Below, in pieces: positions 1 to 6,566 of a stretch of 14,912 bases of DNA. Below the pieces are notes generated by a model, which saw only the letters and a program-made list of their open reading frames with translations, was not told where the DNA came from and made no database searches. Each line of letters opens with the position of its first letter. Position 1 is the first letter of the stretch. Made by a program: the position numbers and the translations under genes. The DNA is taken from the NCBI GenBank assembly GCA_023700825.1, contig JAMPYE010000043.1, positions 1 to 14,912 on the forward strand, written 5' to 3'. The DNA comes from Thermoanaerobaculia bacterium. Lineage in GTDB: Bacteria > Acidobacteriota > Thermoanaerobaculia > Gp7-AA8.

Positions 1-329
1 AGCGTCACCATCGGGAACGAGAACTGCCCCCCCGAGATGTAGCGCAGTTTGCCGGCGCTGTTGACGAGCTCGTCCATCGCGAACGTCAGGAACGGCGCGA
101 AGAGCAGGTCGATCACGGGGCGCAGCCCCGTCGCGGCGGCGCCCGCCGCGGTGCCGGCAATGATCCCCTCGGCCAGCGGCGTGTTCCGCACACGGTGCGG
201 CCCGAACTCGGCGACGAGCTTGTAGTTCTTGGTCGCGGTTCCCTCACCGAAGGCGATCACCGCGGCATCGCGGCGCATCTCCTCGGCAAGCGCTTCGGTC
301 ATCGCTTCTTCACTGGTCATCGTTTTCAT
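1..329 (-). CDS. pdhB: TPP-dependent dehydrogenase E1 component, beta subunit (partial, 3' end outside window)
   Basis: Beta subunit of a heterotetrameric E1 (pyruvate, branched-chain 2-oxoacid or acetoin dehydrogenase type), which decarboxylates the substrate on thiamine pyrophosphate and passes the acyl group to the E2 lipoyl domain in the cytoplasm. About 109 N-terminal residues are visible. Family features seen: an early FGEG, then RVRNTPLAEG, in which the Glu sits where the family has the TPP-activating glutamate. It is followed by GLRPVIDLLFAPF and DELVNSAGKLRYISGGQ, the conserved E1-beta block. The start is the ATG at 327-329, preceded by GAGGAA at a normal distance; this SD overlaps the end of the alpha gene and the gap is only 10 bp, so the two subunits are co-transcribed. 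A second ATG three codons in is possible. The gene is cut by the left edge of the window. Which 2-oxoacid is used cannot be told from this fragment. Confidence 0.9.
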   Translation of the reverse strand, partial: MKTMTSEEAMTEALAEEMRRDAAVIAFGEGTATKNYKLVAEFGPHRVRNTPLAEGIIAGTAAGAAATGLRPVIDLLFAPFLTFAMDELVNSAGKLRYISGGQFSFPMVT

Positions 330-339
330 GGCGTTCCTC

Positions 340-1308
340 TCAGGCGTAGACGTCGCTGGTCAACTGGTCGAACGAGGGATAGGGCGAGTCGACGGCGAAT
401 CTCACGGCGTCCTCGACCCGCAGGCGGGCGCGCTCGCGCATCGCCTCGAGCTCCTCGCTCGTGATCTCTTCGCGATCGAGCAGCTTCGCTTCGAACGCGG
501 CGATCGGGTCCTTCGCCTTCCACGAGGCGAGCTCCGCCTTGTCGACGTACGACTGGTCGTCGGGCTCCATGTGACCGCGCGTGCGGTAGGTGTAGGTCTC
601 GAGGAAGTACGGCTTGCCGGTCTTGCGGATGTACGCGACCGCTTCCTTCGCCGCGGCATGCACCGCCTCGACGTCGTTGCCGTCGACCGTCTTCGCCTCG
701 ATGCCGTAGCCCTTCGCCCACTCGGAGACGTGATCGGTGAGCATCGTCTCCTTCCGGTGGACGAACGCCTGCCACTGGTTGTTCTCGCAGACGTAGAGGA
801 CGGGAAGATTCCAGACGGTGGCGAGATTGACCGACTCGTGGAAGATCCCTTCGGTCGCGGCGCCGTCGCCGAAGAAGACGGCGGCGATCCCCTCGGTGCC
901 CGACATCGACAGCGAGAGGCCGACGCCGGTCACGAGCGAGAGCTCGCCGCCGACGATCGTCGAGGTCAGCACGATGCCGAGCTCCTTCGCCGAGATGTGA
1001 AGGCTGCCGCTCTTGCCACCGCAGTAGCCGGTCGCCTTGCCCATGATCTCGGCCATCACTTTGCCGGGATCGGCGCCGCGCGCGAGCAGGTGTCCCGCGC
1101 TCCGGTGGTTCGTGAGGATGAGGTCGTGCGGCGCGAGCGCGCGGACGACGCCGACGGCCGAGGCTTCCTGGCCGACCGAGGTGCACATCGTCGGCGACTG
1201 GCCGGCGGCCTGAAGGGCGGCCGACTTTTCCTCGAAGGTGCGGATGAGCAGCATCGACTCGAGCGTTTCGGCGACGCTGCGATCGACTGCGGTTGCGAGT
1301 GTGGTCAC
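340..1308 (-). CDS. pdhA: TPP-dependent dehydrogenase E1 component, alpha subunit (pyruvate/acetoin dehydrogenase type)
   Basis: Alpha subunit of the same E1 enzyme, 322 residues, the usual length for the bacterial two-subunit form. The TPP/Mg motif is complete: GDG at residues 147-149 and ENNQ at 175-178. Other family blocks are TGYCGGKSGSLHI (93-105), an HRSAGH block at 68-73 and YRTRGHMEPDD (241-251) in the phosphorylation-loop region. I chose the GTG at 1306-1308 because AAGGAG (1315-1320, minus strand) sits 6 bases upstream and the family N-terminus fits there. An in-frame ATG at 1429-1431 would add 41 residues, including an Arg/Asn-rich stretch unlike the family. The beta gene follows after 10 bp. 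An E2 gene is expected beyond the left edge. Substrate assignment (pyruvate, acetoin or branched-chain 2-oxoacids) is inference; the E1 fold itself is clear. Confidence 0.93.
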   Translation of the reverse strand: MTTLATAVDRSVAETLESMLLIRTFEEKSAALQAAGQSPTMCTSVGQEASAVGVVRALAPHDLILTNHRSAGHLLARGADPGKVMAEIMGKATGYCGGKSGSLHISAKELGIVLTSTIVGGELSLVTGVGLSLSMSGTEGIAAVFFGDGAATEGIFHESVNLATVWNLPVLYVCENNQWQAFVHRKETMLTDHVSEWAKGYGIEAKTVDGNDVEAVHAAAKEAVAYIRKTGKPYFLETYTYRTRGHMEPDDQSYVDKAELASWKAKDPIAAFEAKLLDREEITSEELEAMRERARLRVEDAVRFAVDSPYPSFDQLTSDVYA

Positions 1309-1727
1309 TGGTTTCTCCTTTGTCGTTCCGTGTGGTGGCAACGCATTGCCGTTTCGAACTGCTCGCAATGTACGGACCGCGCAAAGGAAAGATTGCTGTT
1401 TGTTCCCTAAGAAAATCGGAAAAACGGACACGTCGCGGTAAACGGCGGACGTCGTTTCCTAACGCATTCCTAAGAAGCGCGAGGCGACAGGCGGGAGGCG
1501 ATGAGCGGGCCGGTTGCAGAGAATGCGGGTTCGTGCCTGTGGCGGAGGCGCCCTCCCTCCGCGCGACGGCCGGAGGCCGTTGCAACGAGCCTTCTCATCA
1601 CCTGTCGCCTCTCGCCTTTTCGCCCCTTCAGGAGCAAACGACCTGACGCGAGGCGGAGCGAACCCGGAAAACTCGCGGAGCGCACACTTTCACCACGACC
1701 GCCCCGCTCCGAATCCCTAACGCCGTC
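1309..1727. other. Intergenic region: E1 alpha upstream region plus composite palindrome
   Basis: This 419-bp gap lies between the start of the E1 alpha gene and the stop of the FMN reductase gene, both on the minus strand. Positions 1309-1473 are AT-richer than the surroundings and should hold the E1 promoter, but I could not find a convincing -35/-10 pair. Two TTCCTAAGAA-like words occur at about 1404 and 1467. Positions 1474-1618 carry the composite heptamer palindrome listed separately. In 1619-1727 I see nothing recognisable. Open frames crossing this region lack family similarity and overlap the palindrome. Confidence 0.5.
1474..1618. repeat. Composite palindromic repeat: heptamer arms enclosing a hairpin module
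   Basis: The outer arms at 1481-1518 and 1581-1611 are inverted copies (GAGGCGACAGG ... GATGAG ... TTGCA). Each is built on a 7-bp period: GAGGCGA, CAGGCGG, GAGGCGA, TGAGCGG on the left, and on the complement of the right arm GAGGCGA, CAGGTGA, TGAGAAG. The left arm is exactly 7 bp longer, that is, one heptamer. Between the arms, 1538-1580 aligns with the end module of the larger elements at 4525 and 10939. It starts TGTGGCG, then has a 7-bp stem GCGGAGG/CCTCCGC (1542-1548 with 1556-1562), then ACGGCC-GGA-GGCCGT (1566-1580). It lies about 110 bp past the FMN reductase stop. No T-run follows it, so a classical intrinsic terminator is not evident. Confidence 0.75.
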
Positions 1728-2303
1728 TCACTTGCTCTCGCGCGGCAGCACGGTCAGCACACGTACGACGAACGCGTGGAACTCGACCATGTACTTCCGC
1801 AGGAATTCTTCCGTCGCTCCGTTCGTCACCGTGCCATCTTCCAGAACGAGGCCTTCGGTGAACTGGATGTACGCCTCGGGGGCATTCATCTGTGGCGAGT
1901 TGCAGAAGCTGAGCACACTGCGAAGACTCTGCTGCGCAACCGCCGTGCCGAGCGCGCCGGGCGAGGCTCCGATGACCGCCGACGGCTTCCGCGTGAACGA
2001 ATTCTGCCCCCAGGGCCGGCTCGCCCAGTCGATCGCATTCTTCAGGGCGCCGGGGATCGAGCGGTTGTACTCGGGCGTGATGAAGAGGACGGCGTCGACT
2101 TCGGCGATCGCCTTCTTGAACGCGCGCGCCACCGGCGGGAAGTCGGCATCGTAGTCGTAGCAGTAGAGCGGCAGATCCTTGATCGGGATTTCCGTTAGGC
2201 GCAGCCCGGCCGGCGCGAGCTTGATCAACGCCTTGGAGAGCTGCCGGTTGATCGATGCCTTTGCGAGGCTTCCGATGAAATAGCCGACCGTGTACTGGCT
2301 CAT
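1728..2303 (-). CDS. NADPH-dependent FMN reductase family protein (flavodoxin-like quinone/azo reductase)
   Basis: A 191-residue flavodoxin-fold flavoprotein of the NADPH-dependent FMN reductase family (YieF/ChrR/AzoR-like), likely soluble, using NAD(P)H to reduce FMN, quinones or similar acceptors. Visible motifs: the N-terminal FMN phosphate-binding segment GSLAKASINRQL (residues 11-22), then LPLYCYDYD. These are followed by the family signature TPEYNRSIPGALKNAIDW and KPSAVIGASPGALGTAVAQ. The start is the ATG at 2301-2303, supported by GGGAGG four bases upstream; an in-frame ATG about 150 bp further up would add a basic tail outside the family. It diverges from the OPT transporter across a 246-bp gap. 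A composite palindrome lies downstream of its stop. The physiological acceptor cannot be read from the sequence. Confidence 0.92.
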   Translation of the reverse strand: MSQYTVGYFIGSLAKASINRQLSKALIKLAPAGLRLTEIPIKDLPLYCYDYDADFPPVARAFKKAIAEVDAVLFITPEYNRSIPGALKNAIDWASRPWGQNSFTRKPSAVIGASPGALGTAVAQQSLRSVLSFCNSPQMNAPEAYIQFTEGLVLEDGTVTNGATEEFLRKYMVEFHAFVVRVLTVLPRESK

Positions 2304-2335
2304 TGAACCTCCCGTGAGAACGTCAGTGATCGACT

Positions 2336-2385
2336 CGCCAATCACGACGGCGCACGGCCGTCGCGATCGCGTGGACGTATTGGCG
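2336..2385. promoter_or_regulatory. Nested inverted repeat in the divergent FMN reductase/OPT region (possible operator)
   Basis: CGCCAAT at 2336-2342 is matched by ATTGGCG at 2379-2385. Inside it lies a second palindrome, CGACGGC at 2345-2351 with GCCGTCG at 2357-2363 around a 5-base loop. It sits 33 bases upstream of the FMN reductase start and about 165 bases upstream of the OPT start. This is a plausible regulator site or leader hairpin, but 7-bp stems arise readily in DNA this GC-rich and no regulator gene is adjacent. Confidence 0.3.
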
Positions 2386-2499
2386 ATGCACCCCAATCTA
2401 GCCCCCGTCGACTCGCTGCGCAAGCGACAGAATCGGCACAATCTTCGCCGGCGCACTCCTCATCCGCTTCCGCCCATTCGCTCCGGGCTCTGCTTTCCG

Positions 2500-2505
2500 T
2501 TGACA
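2500..2505 (+). promoter_or_regulatory. Possible -35 element (TTGACA) for the OPT transporter gene
   Basis: A perfect sigma70-type TTGACA lies 44 bases before the OPT start codon. The -10 is poor: at an 18-base spacing the hexamer is CACGAT, which matches the consensus at three of six positions. An initiation point here would leave a short leader containing the GAGGAA ribosome site. Treat as a candidate only. Confidence 0.3.
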
Positions 2506-2549
2506 CTGCGCCGCTCCCTCCTCCACGATTCCCGCGCGAGGAACGAACG

Positions 2550-4517
2550 ATGACCGTGATCGAGGAACGCAACGACTCCGTGATCGAGTTCACCACCCGC
2601 GCGATCGTGGCGGGAATTCTCTTCGGCGTGCTTTTCGGCGCTGCCAACGCCTACCTCGGATTGCGCGTCGGTCTGACGGTATCGACCTCGATTCCGATCT
2701 CGGTGCTCACCGTCGCGCTCTTCAAGCTGATGCCGAAGCGCGGCGGCAGCATGATCCTCGAGGCGAATATGTCGCAGACGATCGGCTCGGCCAGCTCGTC
2801 GCTCGCCGCCGGGACGATCTTCACGATTCCTGCGCTCTTTCTCTGGGGGATGGCGCCGCCGTTCTGGCAGGTCGCGATCCTCGCGCTGCTAGGGGGGCTG
2901 CTCGGCATCTCCGCGATGGTGCCGCTCCGCCGGCTCCTCATCGTGAAGTCGGCCGACGAGCTGCCGTACCCGGAAGGAACGGCGTGCGCGGAAGTGCTGC
3001 GCGCGACGACGACTGCCACGACGGGGGGCGGCGGCCGCTGGATCTTCATCGGCATCGCGGTCGGCGCGGCCGTGAAGCTCGGCCTCGGCGCCTTCATGCT
3101 CTTCGCCTCCGAGCTCTCGATGCATCTCCCGGTCCTGCCGAAGGCCGAGCTCTCGCTCGAGATCGCCCCCGCGCTCCTCGCCGTCGGCTACATCCTCGGC
3201 TATCGCCAGTCGGCGATCATGGTCTCGGGGAGCCTGATTTCCGCGATCGTGCTCACGCCGCTGATCGCGCTCGTCGGCGCCTCGCTCACCGCGCCCATGT
3301 TTCCGGAGATGACGATGCCGATCTCCGACATGACGGCGAGCCAGATCTGGTCCCGCTACGTGCGCTACATCGGCGCGGGAGCCGTCGCCGCCGCGGGCAT
3401 CGTCGCCGTGGCCCGGGCCCTGCCGACGATGGCGAGCTCGTTCGCGGCGGTGATGAAGGGCTTGCGCGGCAAGGGCCTTGGCGCGGACGCCGACGGCAAC
3501 ATCCCGCGCACGGACCGCGACATCCCGTCGTGGATCGTCGTGCTCGTGCCCGGCCTCGTCGTGCTCACGCTGATCGGAGTGCCGGGCCTCTTCTCGGGCG
3601 GCATGTCGCTCTTCCCCCGCATCGTCGCCGCGCTCGGTGTCGCGATCTTCGGCGTTTGCTTCGTCGTCGTCTCGTCGCGGATCGTCGGCCTCATCGGTGT
3701 CTCCTCGAATCCGACCTCGGCGATGACGCTGGTGACGCTGCTCGGCGTTTCGGTGATCTTCGTGATGGCGGGATGGAGCGATCCGTCGGCGCGCGCGGCG
3801 ATCCTCACCGTCGGGACCGTCGTCTGCATCGCGGCATCGAAGGCGGGCGACATCTCGCAGGACCTGAAGACCGGCTACCTCGTGGGCGCGACCCCGGCGA
3901 AACAGCAGTTCGGCCAGTTCATCGGCGCCGCGTTCGCCTGCTGGGCGATCGCCGGGACGGTGCTGCTGTTAGGCAACGCCTTTACGTTCGGATCTCCCGA
4001 GCTCCCGGCGCCGCAGGCGACGCTCATGAAGACGGTGATCGAGGGCGTACTCTCCGGCTCGTTGCCGTGGGGCCTCGTCGGGACCGGAGCGGGACTTTCG
4101 ATCTGCGCGCTGATCGCCGGGCTTCCGGGACTCGCCTTCGCCGTCGGCATCTATCTGCCGCTCGGCAGCCTCACGCCGATCTTCGTCGGCGGCATCGTGC
4201 GCCGCATCGTCGAGTCGCGGCGGGGCGGCAAGCCGGGCGACAGCGACCCCGGCGTGCTAGGCGCGTCGGGGATGATCGCCGGCGAGGGGCTCGCGGGCGT
4301 GCTGATCGCCTTCCTCGTTGCGGGCGTCGGCAAATGGCCCGACTCCGCGGTCAGCCGCGCGCTCGGTTCGGTTCACTTCGCCTCGCGCGACTTCGCGCAC
4401 ATCGGAGGAACCGCGGCGGTCGTCTGCGGGATCGCGGTCGTGCTCGCGGTCTGCGCGCTGCTCTACCGCGCTGGACGTTCGGCGGATGAAGACCAGGCGG
4501 CCGCAGAGGAAAGTTAG
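2550..4517 (+). CDS. OPT family transporter (oligopeptide transporter superfamily)
   Basis: A 655-residue polytopic inner-membrane protein of the OPT family, proton-coupled carriers that in bacteria import oligopeptides or metal chelates. Hydrophobic segments run from about residue 18 to the end. Characteristic family blocks: GAANAYLGLRVGLTVSTSIP (30-49), ADELPYPEGTACAEVLRA (135-152), GVSSNPTSAMT (383-393) and KAGDISQDLKTGYLVGATPA (431-450), the last being especially diagnostic. The C-terminus is a short acidic tail. The ATG at 2550 has GAGGAA about 7 bases upstream. The gene stands alone, diverging from FMN reductase and converging on the helicase gene, with a palindromic element starting 8 bp after its stop. 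The cargo (peptide or siderophore-like chelate) cannot be assigned. Confidence 0.93.
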   Translation: MTVIEERNDSVIEFTTRAIVAGILFGVLFGAANAYLGLRVGLTVSTSIPISVLTVALFKLMPKRGGSMILEANMSQTIGSASSSLAAGTIFTIPALFLWGMAPPFWQVAILALLGGLLGISAMVPLRRLLIVKSADELPYPEGTACAEVLRATTTATTGGGGRWIFIGIAVGAAVKLGLGAFMLFASELSMHLPVLPKAELSLEIAPALLAVGYILGYRQSAIMVSGSLISAIVLTPLIALVGASLTAPMFPEMTMPISDMTASQIWSRYVRYIGAGAVAAAGIVAVARALPTMASSFAAVMKGLRGKGLGADADGNIPRTDRDIPSWIVVLVPGLVVLTLIGVPGLFSGGMSLFPRIVAALGVAIFGVCFVVVSSRIVGLIGVSSNPTSAMTLVTLLGVSVIFVMAGWSDPSARAAILTVGTVVCIAASKAGDISQDLKTGYLVGATPAKQQFGQFIGAAFACWAIAGTVLLLGNAFTFGSPELPAPQATLMKTVIEGVLSGSLPWGLVGTGAGLSICALIAGLPGLAFAVGIYLPLGSLTPIFVGGIVRRIVESRRGGKPGDSDPGVLGASGMIAGEGLAGVLIAFLVAGVGKWPDSAVSRALGSVHFASRDFAHIGGTAAVVCGIAVVLAVCALLYRAGRSADEDQAAAEES

Positions 4518-4524
4518 GCGAGGC

Positions 4525-4720
4525 TGTGGCGCAGGCATTCCTGCCTGCGCGGATTGATGTGGAGCAGGCACTCCTGCCTGCTCGCGGCGCGAAGCGTCGC
4601 CCCGTCGCCGGGCATTCCGATCCTCGCCCCCACTCGTCAGAATACAAAAGGGCGCACATCGGAATGTGCCGCCCCGACAGTCGCCTTCGGCGACGCGCAG
4701 GCAGGAGTGCCTGCGCCACA
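4525..4720. repeat. Hairpin-ended palindromic element, copy 1 (26-bp terminal inverted repeats)
   Basis: The ends 4525-4550 and 4695-4720 are inverted repeats differing at 1 of 26 positions (both start TGTGGCGCAGGCA read inward). Each end is itself a hairpin: GCGCAGGCA, a 4-base loop (TTCC or GGAG), TGCCTGCGC. A second left-type hairpin, GAGCAGGCA-CTCC-TGCCTGCTC, lies at 4562-4583. Inside these are GAAGCGTCGC (left), GTCGCC-TTC-GGCGAC (right, from 4680) and a third hairpin GCACAT-CGGA-ATGTGC at 4654-4669. Positions 4680-4723 are identical over 44 bases to 11068-11111. The element fills the gap between the convergent OPT and helicase genes. It has no coding capacity I would trust. Confidence 0.85.
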
Positions 4721-4737
4721 TCACATACGGATCCGCC

Positions 4738-6228
4738 TTACGGCCGGCGACGACCGCCGGGACCACCGGAGCGCCCCGAGGAGGGACGTGACTGGCGATT
4801 CTTCCAGGGTGTCGCATCGAACGGATTCGTGCGTTTCTCAAGGCGGCCGGACGACGGGGCGCTCGTCTGCGCGGGTCTTCCGTCACGGCTCGAGGTCGTC
4901 GATGCCGCGGCCGGACGTCCCTGCGGACGATCGAAGCGACGGGCGTTTCCGCCATCGCGTGACGGGGCCGGACGGCCGGAGCCAGGCCTTCCACCTGTGC
5001 GGTGAGCCTGGCCTTCGCGACGGCCGCCATCGCTCTGCCGGCGCGCGCCCTGATTGACGGCGTTGTACTTGGCCGCGGACTCCGCGGCTGCGACTTCGCT
5101 GGCGCGCGCGTCGAAGCCTTCGACTTTCGTGCGCGGAATGCCGCGTCCCAGGAAACGCTCGAGCTGGCGGAGATCCGCAATCTCGTCGGGAGCGACGAAG
5201 CTGATCGCATCGCCGATCGCATGCGCGCGGCCCGTGCGTCCGATGCGATGCACGTAGTCCTCGGGCTGCGGCGGGAAGTCGAAGTTGACGACGTGCGAGA
5301 TCTTCTCGACGTCGATCCCGCGTGCCGCGATGTCGGTCGCGATGAGGCAACGGACCTCTCCCGACCGGAACTTCTTGAGGGCCAGCATCCGCTGTCCCTG
5401 GGTTCGGTTCGAGTGGAGCGTCGCGGTCGTGATGCCCGCCGCGGCGAGCTTCCGCGCGATCTTGTCCGCACCGTGCTTCGTGCGCGAGAAGACGAGCACC
5501 ATCTCGAGCGCCTTGTCCTTGAGCAGGTGGATCAGAAGATCGGCCTTCGCCGCCTTCGACACCTCGATGACCTGCTGCGAAACGAGCTCGGCGGGAGTGG
5601 CGCGCGCGCCGATCTGCACGATCACCGGATCCTTGAGGAAGTCCTTGGCGATCCCTTCGATGTCCTTCGAGAGCGTCGCGGAGAACAGGAGCGTCTGGCG
5701 CGTCTTCGGGAGCTTCGCGACGATCTTCCTGATCGACGGCAGGAAGCCCATGTCGAGCATCCGGTCGGCCTCGTCGAGAACGACGAACTCGATGTCCTTG
5801 AAGTCGACGAAGTTGCGTCCCATCAGGTCCATGAGGCGGCCCGGGGTCGCGACCACGAAGTCGACGCCGCGGCGGAGCGCATCGATCTGAGGCTGCTCGC
5901 CTACGCCTCCATAAATCGTCTTGTACTTGAGATGGAGATGGCGGCCGTACGCCTGCACGTTCTCCTCGATCTGGACGACGAGCTCGCGGGTCGGAGCGAT
6001 GACGAGCGCGCGCATGCAGCGCGACGGTCCGCGCGTCTGCATCTTCTCGAGCATCGGGAGGACGAACGCTGCGGTCTTGCCGGTTCCGGTCTGGGCGACG
6101 CCGATGACGTCACGCCCTTCGAGGATCGCGGGGATGGCCTTCGTCTGGATCGGCGTCGGCTCTTCGTAACCCGCCTCGCGGACGGCTTTGGTGATTTTCG
6201 GCCCGAGGCCGAGTGCTGTAAATGGCAT
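4738..6228 (-). CDS. rhlE: DEAD-box ATP-dependent RNA helicase, RhlE-like
   Basis: A 496-residue cytoplasmic RNA helicase that unwinds or remodels RNA duplexes, for example in ribosome assembly or RNA decay. All helicase motifs are in order: Q motif GYEEPTPIQ (20-28), motif I AQTGTGKT (45-52), PTREL (79-83), TPGR (128-131), DEAD (152-155), SAT (183-185), ATDIAARGID (297-306) and HRIGRTGR (327-334). The core resembles RhlE. After about residue 385 there is a disordered, Gly/Arg/Ser/Pro-rich basic tail of roughly 110 residues, typical of an RNA-binding extension. The ATG at 6226-6228 is preceded by AAGGGA. The upstream leader is AT-rich with a candidate promoter. It converges on the OPT gene and is not in an obvious operon. 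Confidence 0.95.
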   Translation of the reverse strand: MPFTALGLGPKITKAVREAGYEEPTPIQTKAIPAILEGRDVIGVAQTGTGKTAAFVLPMLEKMQTRGPSRCMRALVIAPTRELVVQIEENVQAYGRHLHLKYKTIYGGVGEQPQIDALRRGVDFVVATPGRLMDLMGRNFVDFKDIEFVVLDEADRMLDMGFLPSIRKIVAKLPKTRQTLLFSATLSKDIEGIAKDFLKDPVIVQIGARATPAELVSQQVIEVSKAAKADLLIHLLKDKALEMVLVFSRTKHGADKIARKLAAAGITTATLHSNRTQGQRMLALKKFRSGEVRCLIATDIAARGIDVEKISHVVNFDFPPQPEDYVHRIGRTGRAHAIGDAISFVAPDEIADLRQLERFLGRGIPRTKVEGFDARASEVAAAESAAKYNAVNQGARRQSDGGRREGQAHRTGGRPGSGRPAPSRDGGNARRFDRPQGRPAAASTTSSRDGRPAQTSAPSSGRLEKRTNPFDATPWKNRQSRPSSGRSGGPGGRRRP

Positions 6229-6258
6229 AAATTTCCCTTCTTCTCTTCAGTTTTACTG

Positions 6259-6287
6259 ATTATTCACTCTGAAGGAAAGGGTGCCAC
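6259..6287 (-). promoter_or_regulatory. Candidate sigma70-type promoter of the helicase gene
   Basis: Read on the minus strand, GTGGCA (6282-6287, 4 of 6 to consensus) and AATAAT (6259-6264, 5 of 6) are separated by 17 bases. Initiation would fall near 6252, giving a leader of about two dozen bases that contains the AAGGGA ribosome site. The region is clearly AT-richer than its surroundings. Not verified by any transcript data. Confidence 0.45.
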
Positions 6288-6363
6288 GGCGGGACAACGA
6301 CCTGCAGATGTGAGGCAGCGACATCAAGGAACCGGAAGAGGGGGAGGAAAATTGCGAGGAGGC

Positions 6364-6385
6364 GGGGGCGGGCGGGATGGACGGG
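6364..6385 (+). other. Potential G-quadruplex motif
   Basis: On the plus strand four runs of at least three G (GGGGG, GGG, GGG, GGG) are spaced by loops of 1, 1 and 6 bases. This meets the usual G3+N1-7 pattern. It lies between the helicase promoter and the long hairpin. Such motifs also occur by chance in GC-rich genomes. Confidence 0.4.
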
Positions 6386-6392
6386 TGTAAGG

Positions 6393-6517
6393 CGCAACCC
6401 CTGAAGTTAGAAGTTAGAACGCTGAATGTTGAATCCAGAAAAGAGGCCGGGGTCGTTTCCGGGTTCCCTTTCTGGGTTCAACATTCAGCGTTCCAACTTC
6501 TAACTTCAGGGTTTGCG
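6393..6517. repeat. Long heptamer-armed hairpin (49-bp arms)
   Basis: The arms 6393-6441 and 6469-6517 are complementary at 46 of 49 positions around a 27-base loop. The left arm from 6403 is a 7-bp array in strict phase: GAAGTTA, GAAGTTA, GAACGCT, GAATGTT, GAATCCA, GAAAAGA. The right arm carries the same units in reverse complement. It begins 50 bp after the ABC-F stop. No T-run follows on the minus strand, so it does not look like a textbook intrinsic terminator. Confidence 0.85.
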
Positions 6518-6566
6518 TCGTCGTTCCGCAGCTCGCCCCGTGGCCCGCGCCCCTGGCCGCACAACC

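Larger units (their letters stand above)
6229..6566. other. Intergenic region: helicase promoter, G-rich block and long heptamer hairpin
   Basis: This 338-bp gap separates the start of the helicase gene from the stop of the ABC-F gene, both on the minus strand. It holds an AT-rich leader and candidate promoter (6259-6287), a G-tract block on the plus strand (6364-6385), and a 49+49 bp hairpin (6393-6517), all listed separately. I see nothing in 6288-6360 beyond purine-rich sequence, and nothing in 6518-6566. Confidence 0.6.

Noticed and set aside
1619..1727. Intrinsic terminators after FMN reductase, ABC-F, ftsY and ClpX-like genes
   Set aside because: Hairpins exist, but none is followed by a T-rich run on the transcribed strand, so I did not call terminators.
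4510..4720. Integron attC-like site (GTTAGGC at the OPT stop)
   Set aside because: No matching R' box (GCCTAAC) at the other end, no integrase gene, and the core word also occurs inside the OPT coding sequence.
4525..4720. Insertion sequence or transposase-bearing element
   Set aside because: Terminal inverted repeats are present, but there is no transposase, and I find no clear flanking target-site duplication. A MITE-like origin remains open, so it is listed as a repeat.
4257..5471. 404-codon minus-strand open frame and smaller frames of the MAQALLPAR / WRRHSCLR type at 4525-4720 and 10939-11112
   Set aside because: These are translations of the hairpin-ended repeat itself. Similar short peptides recur because the DNA repeat recurs, and the reading of both strands gives such frames. 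No evidence of a protein.
5002..6390. 462-codon plus-strand open frame opposite the DEAD-box helicase
   Set aside because: An antisense shadow of a gene with every helicase motif present.
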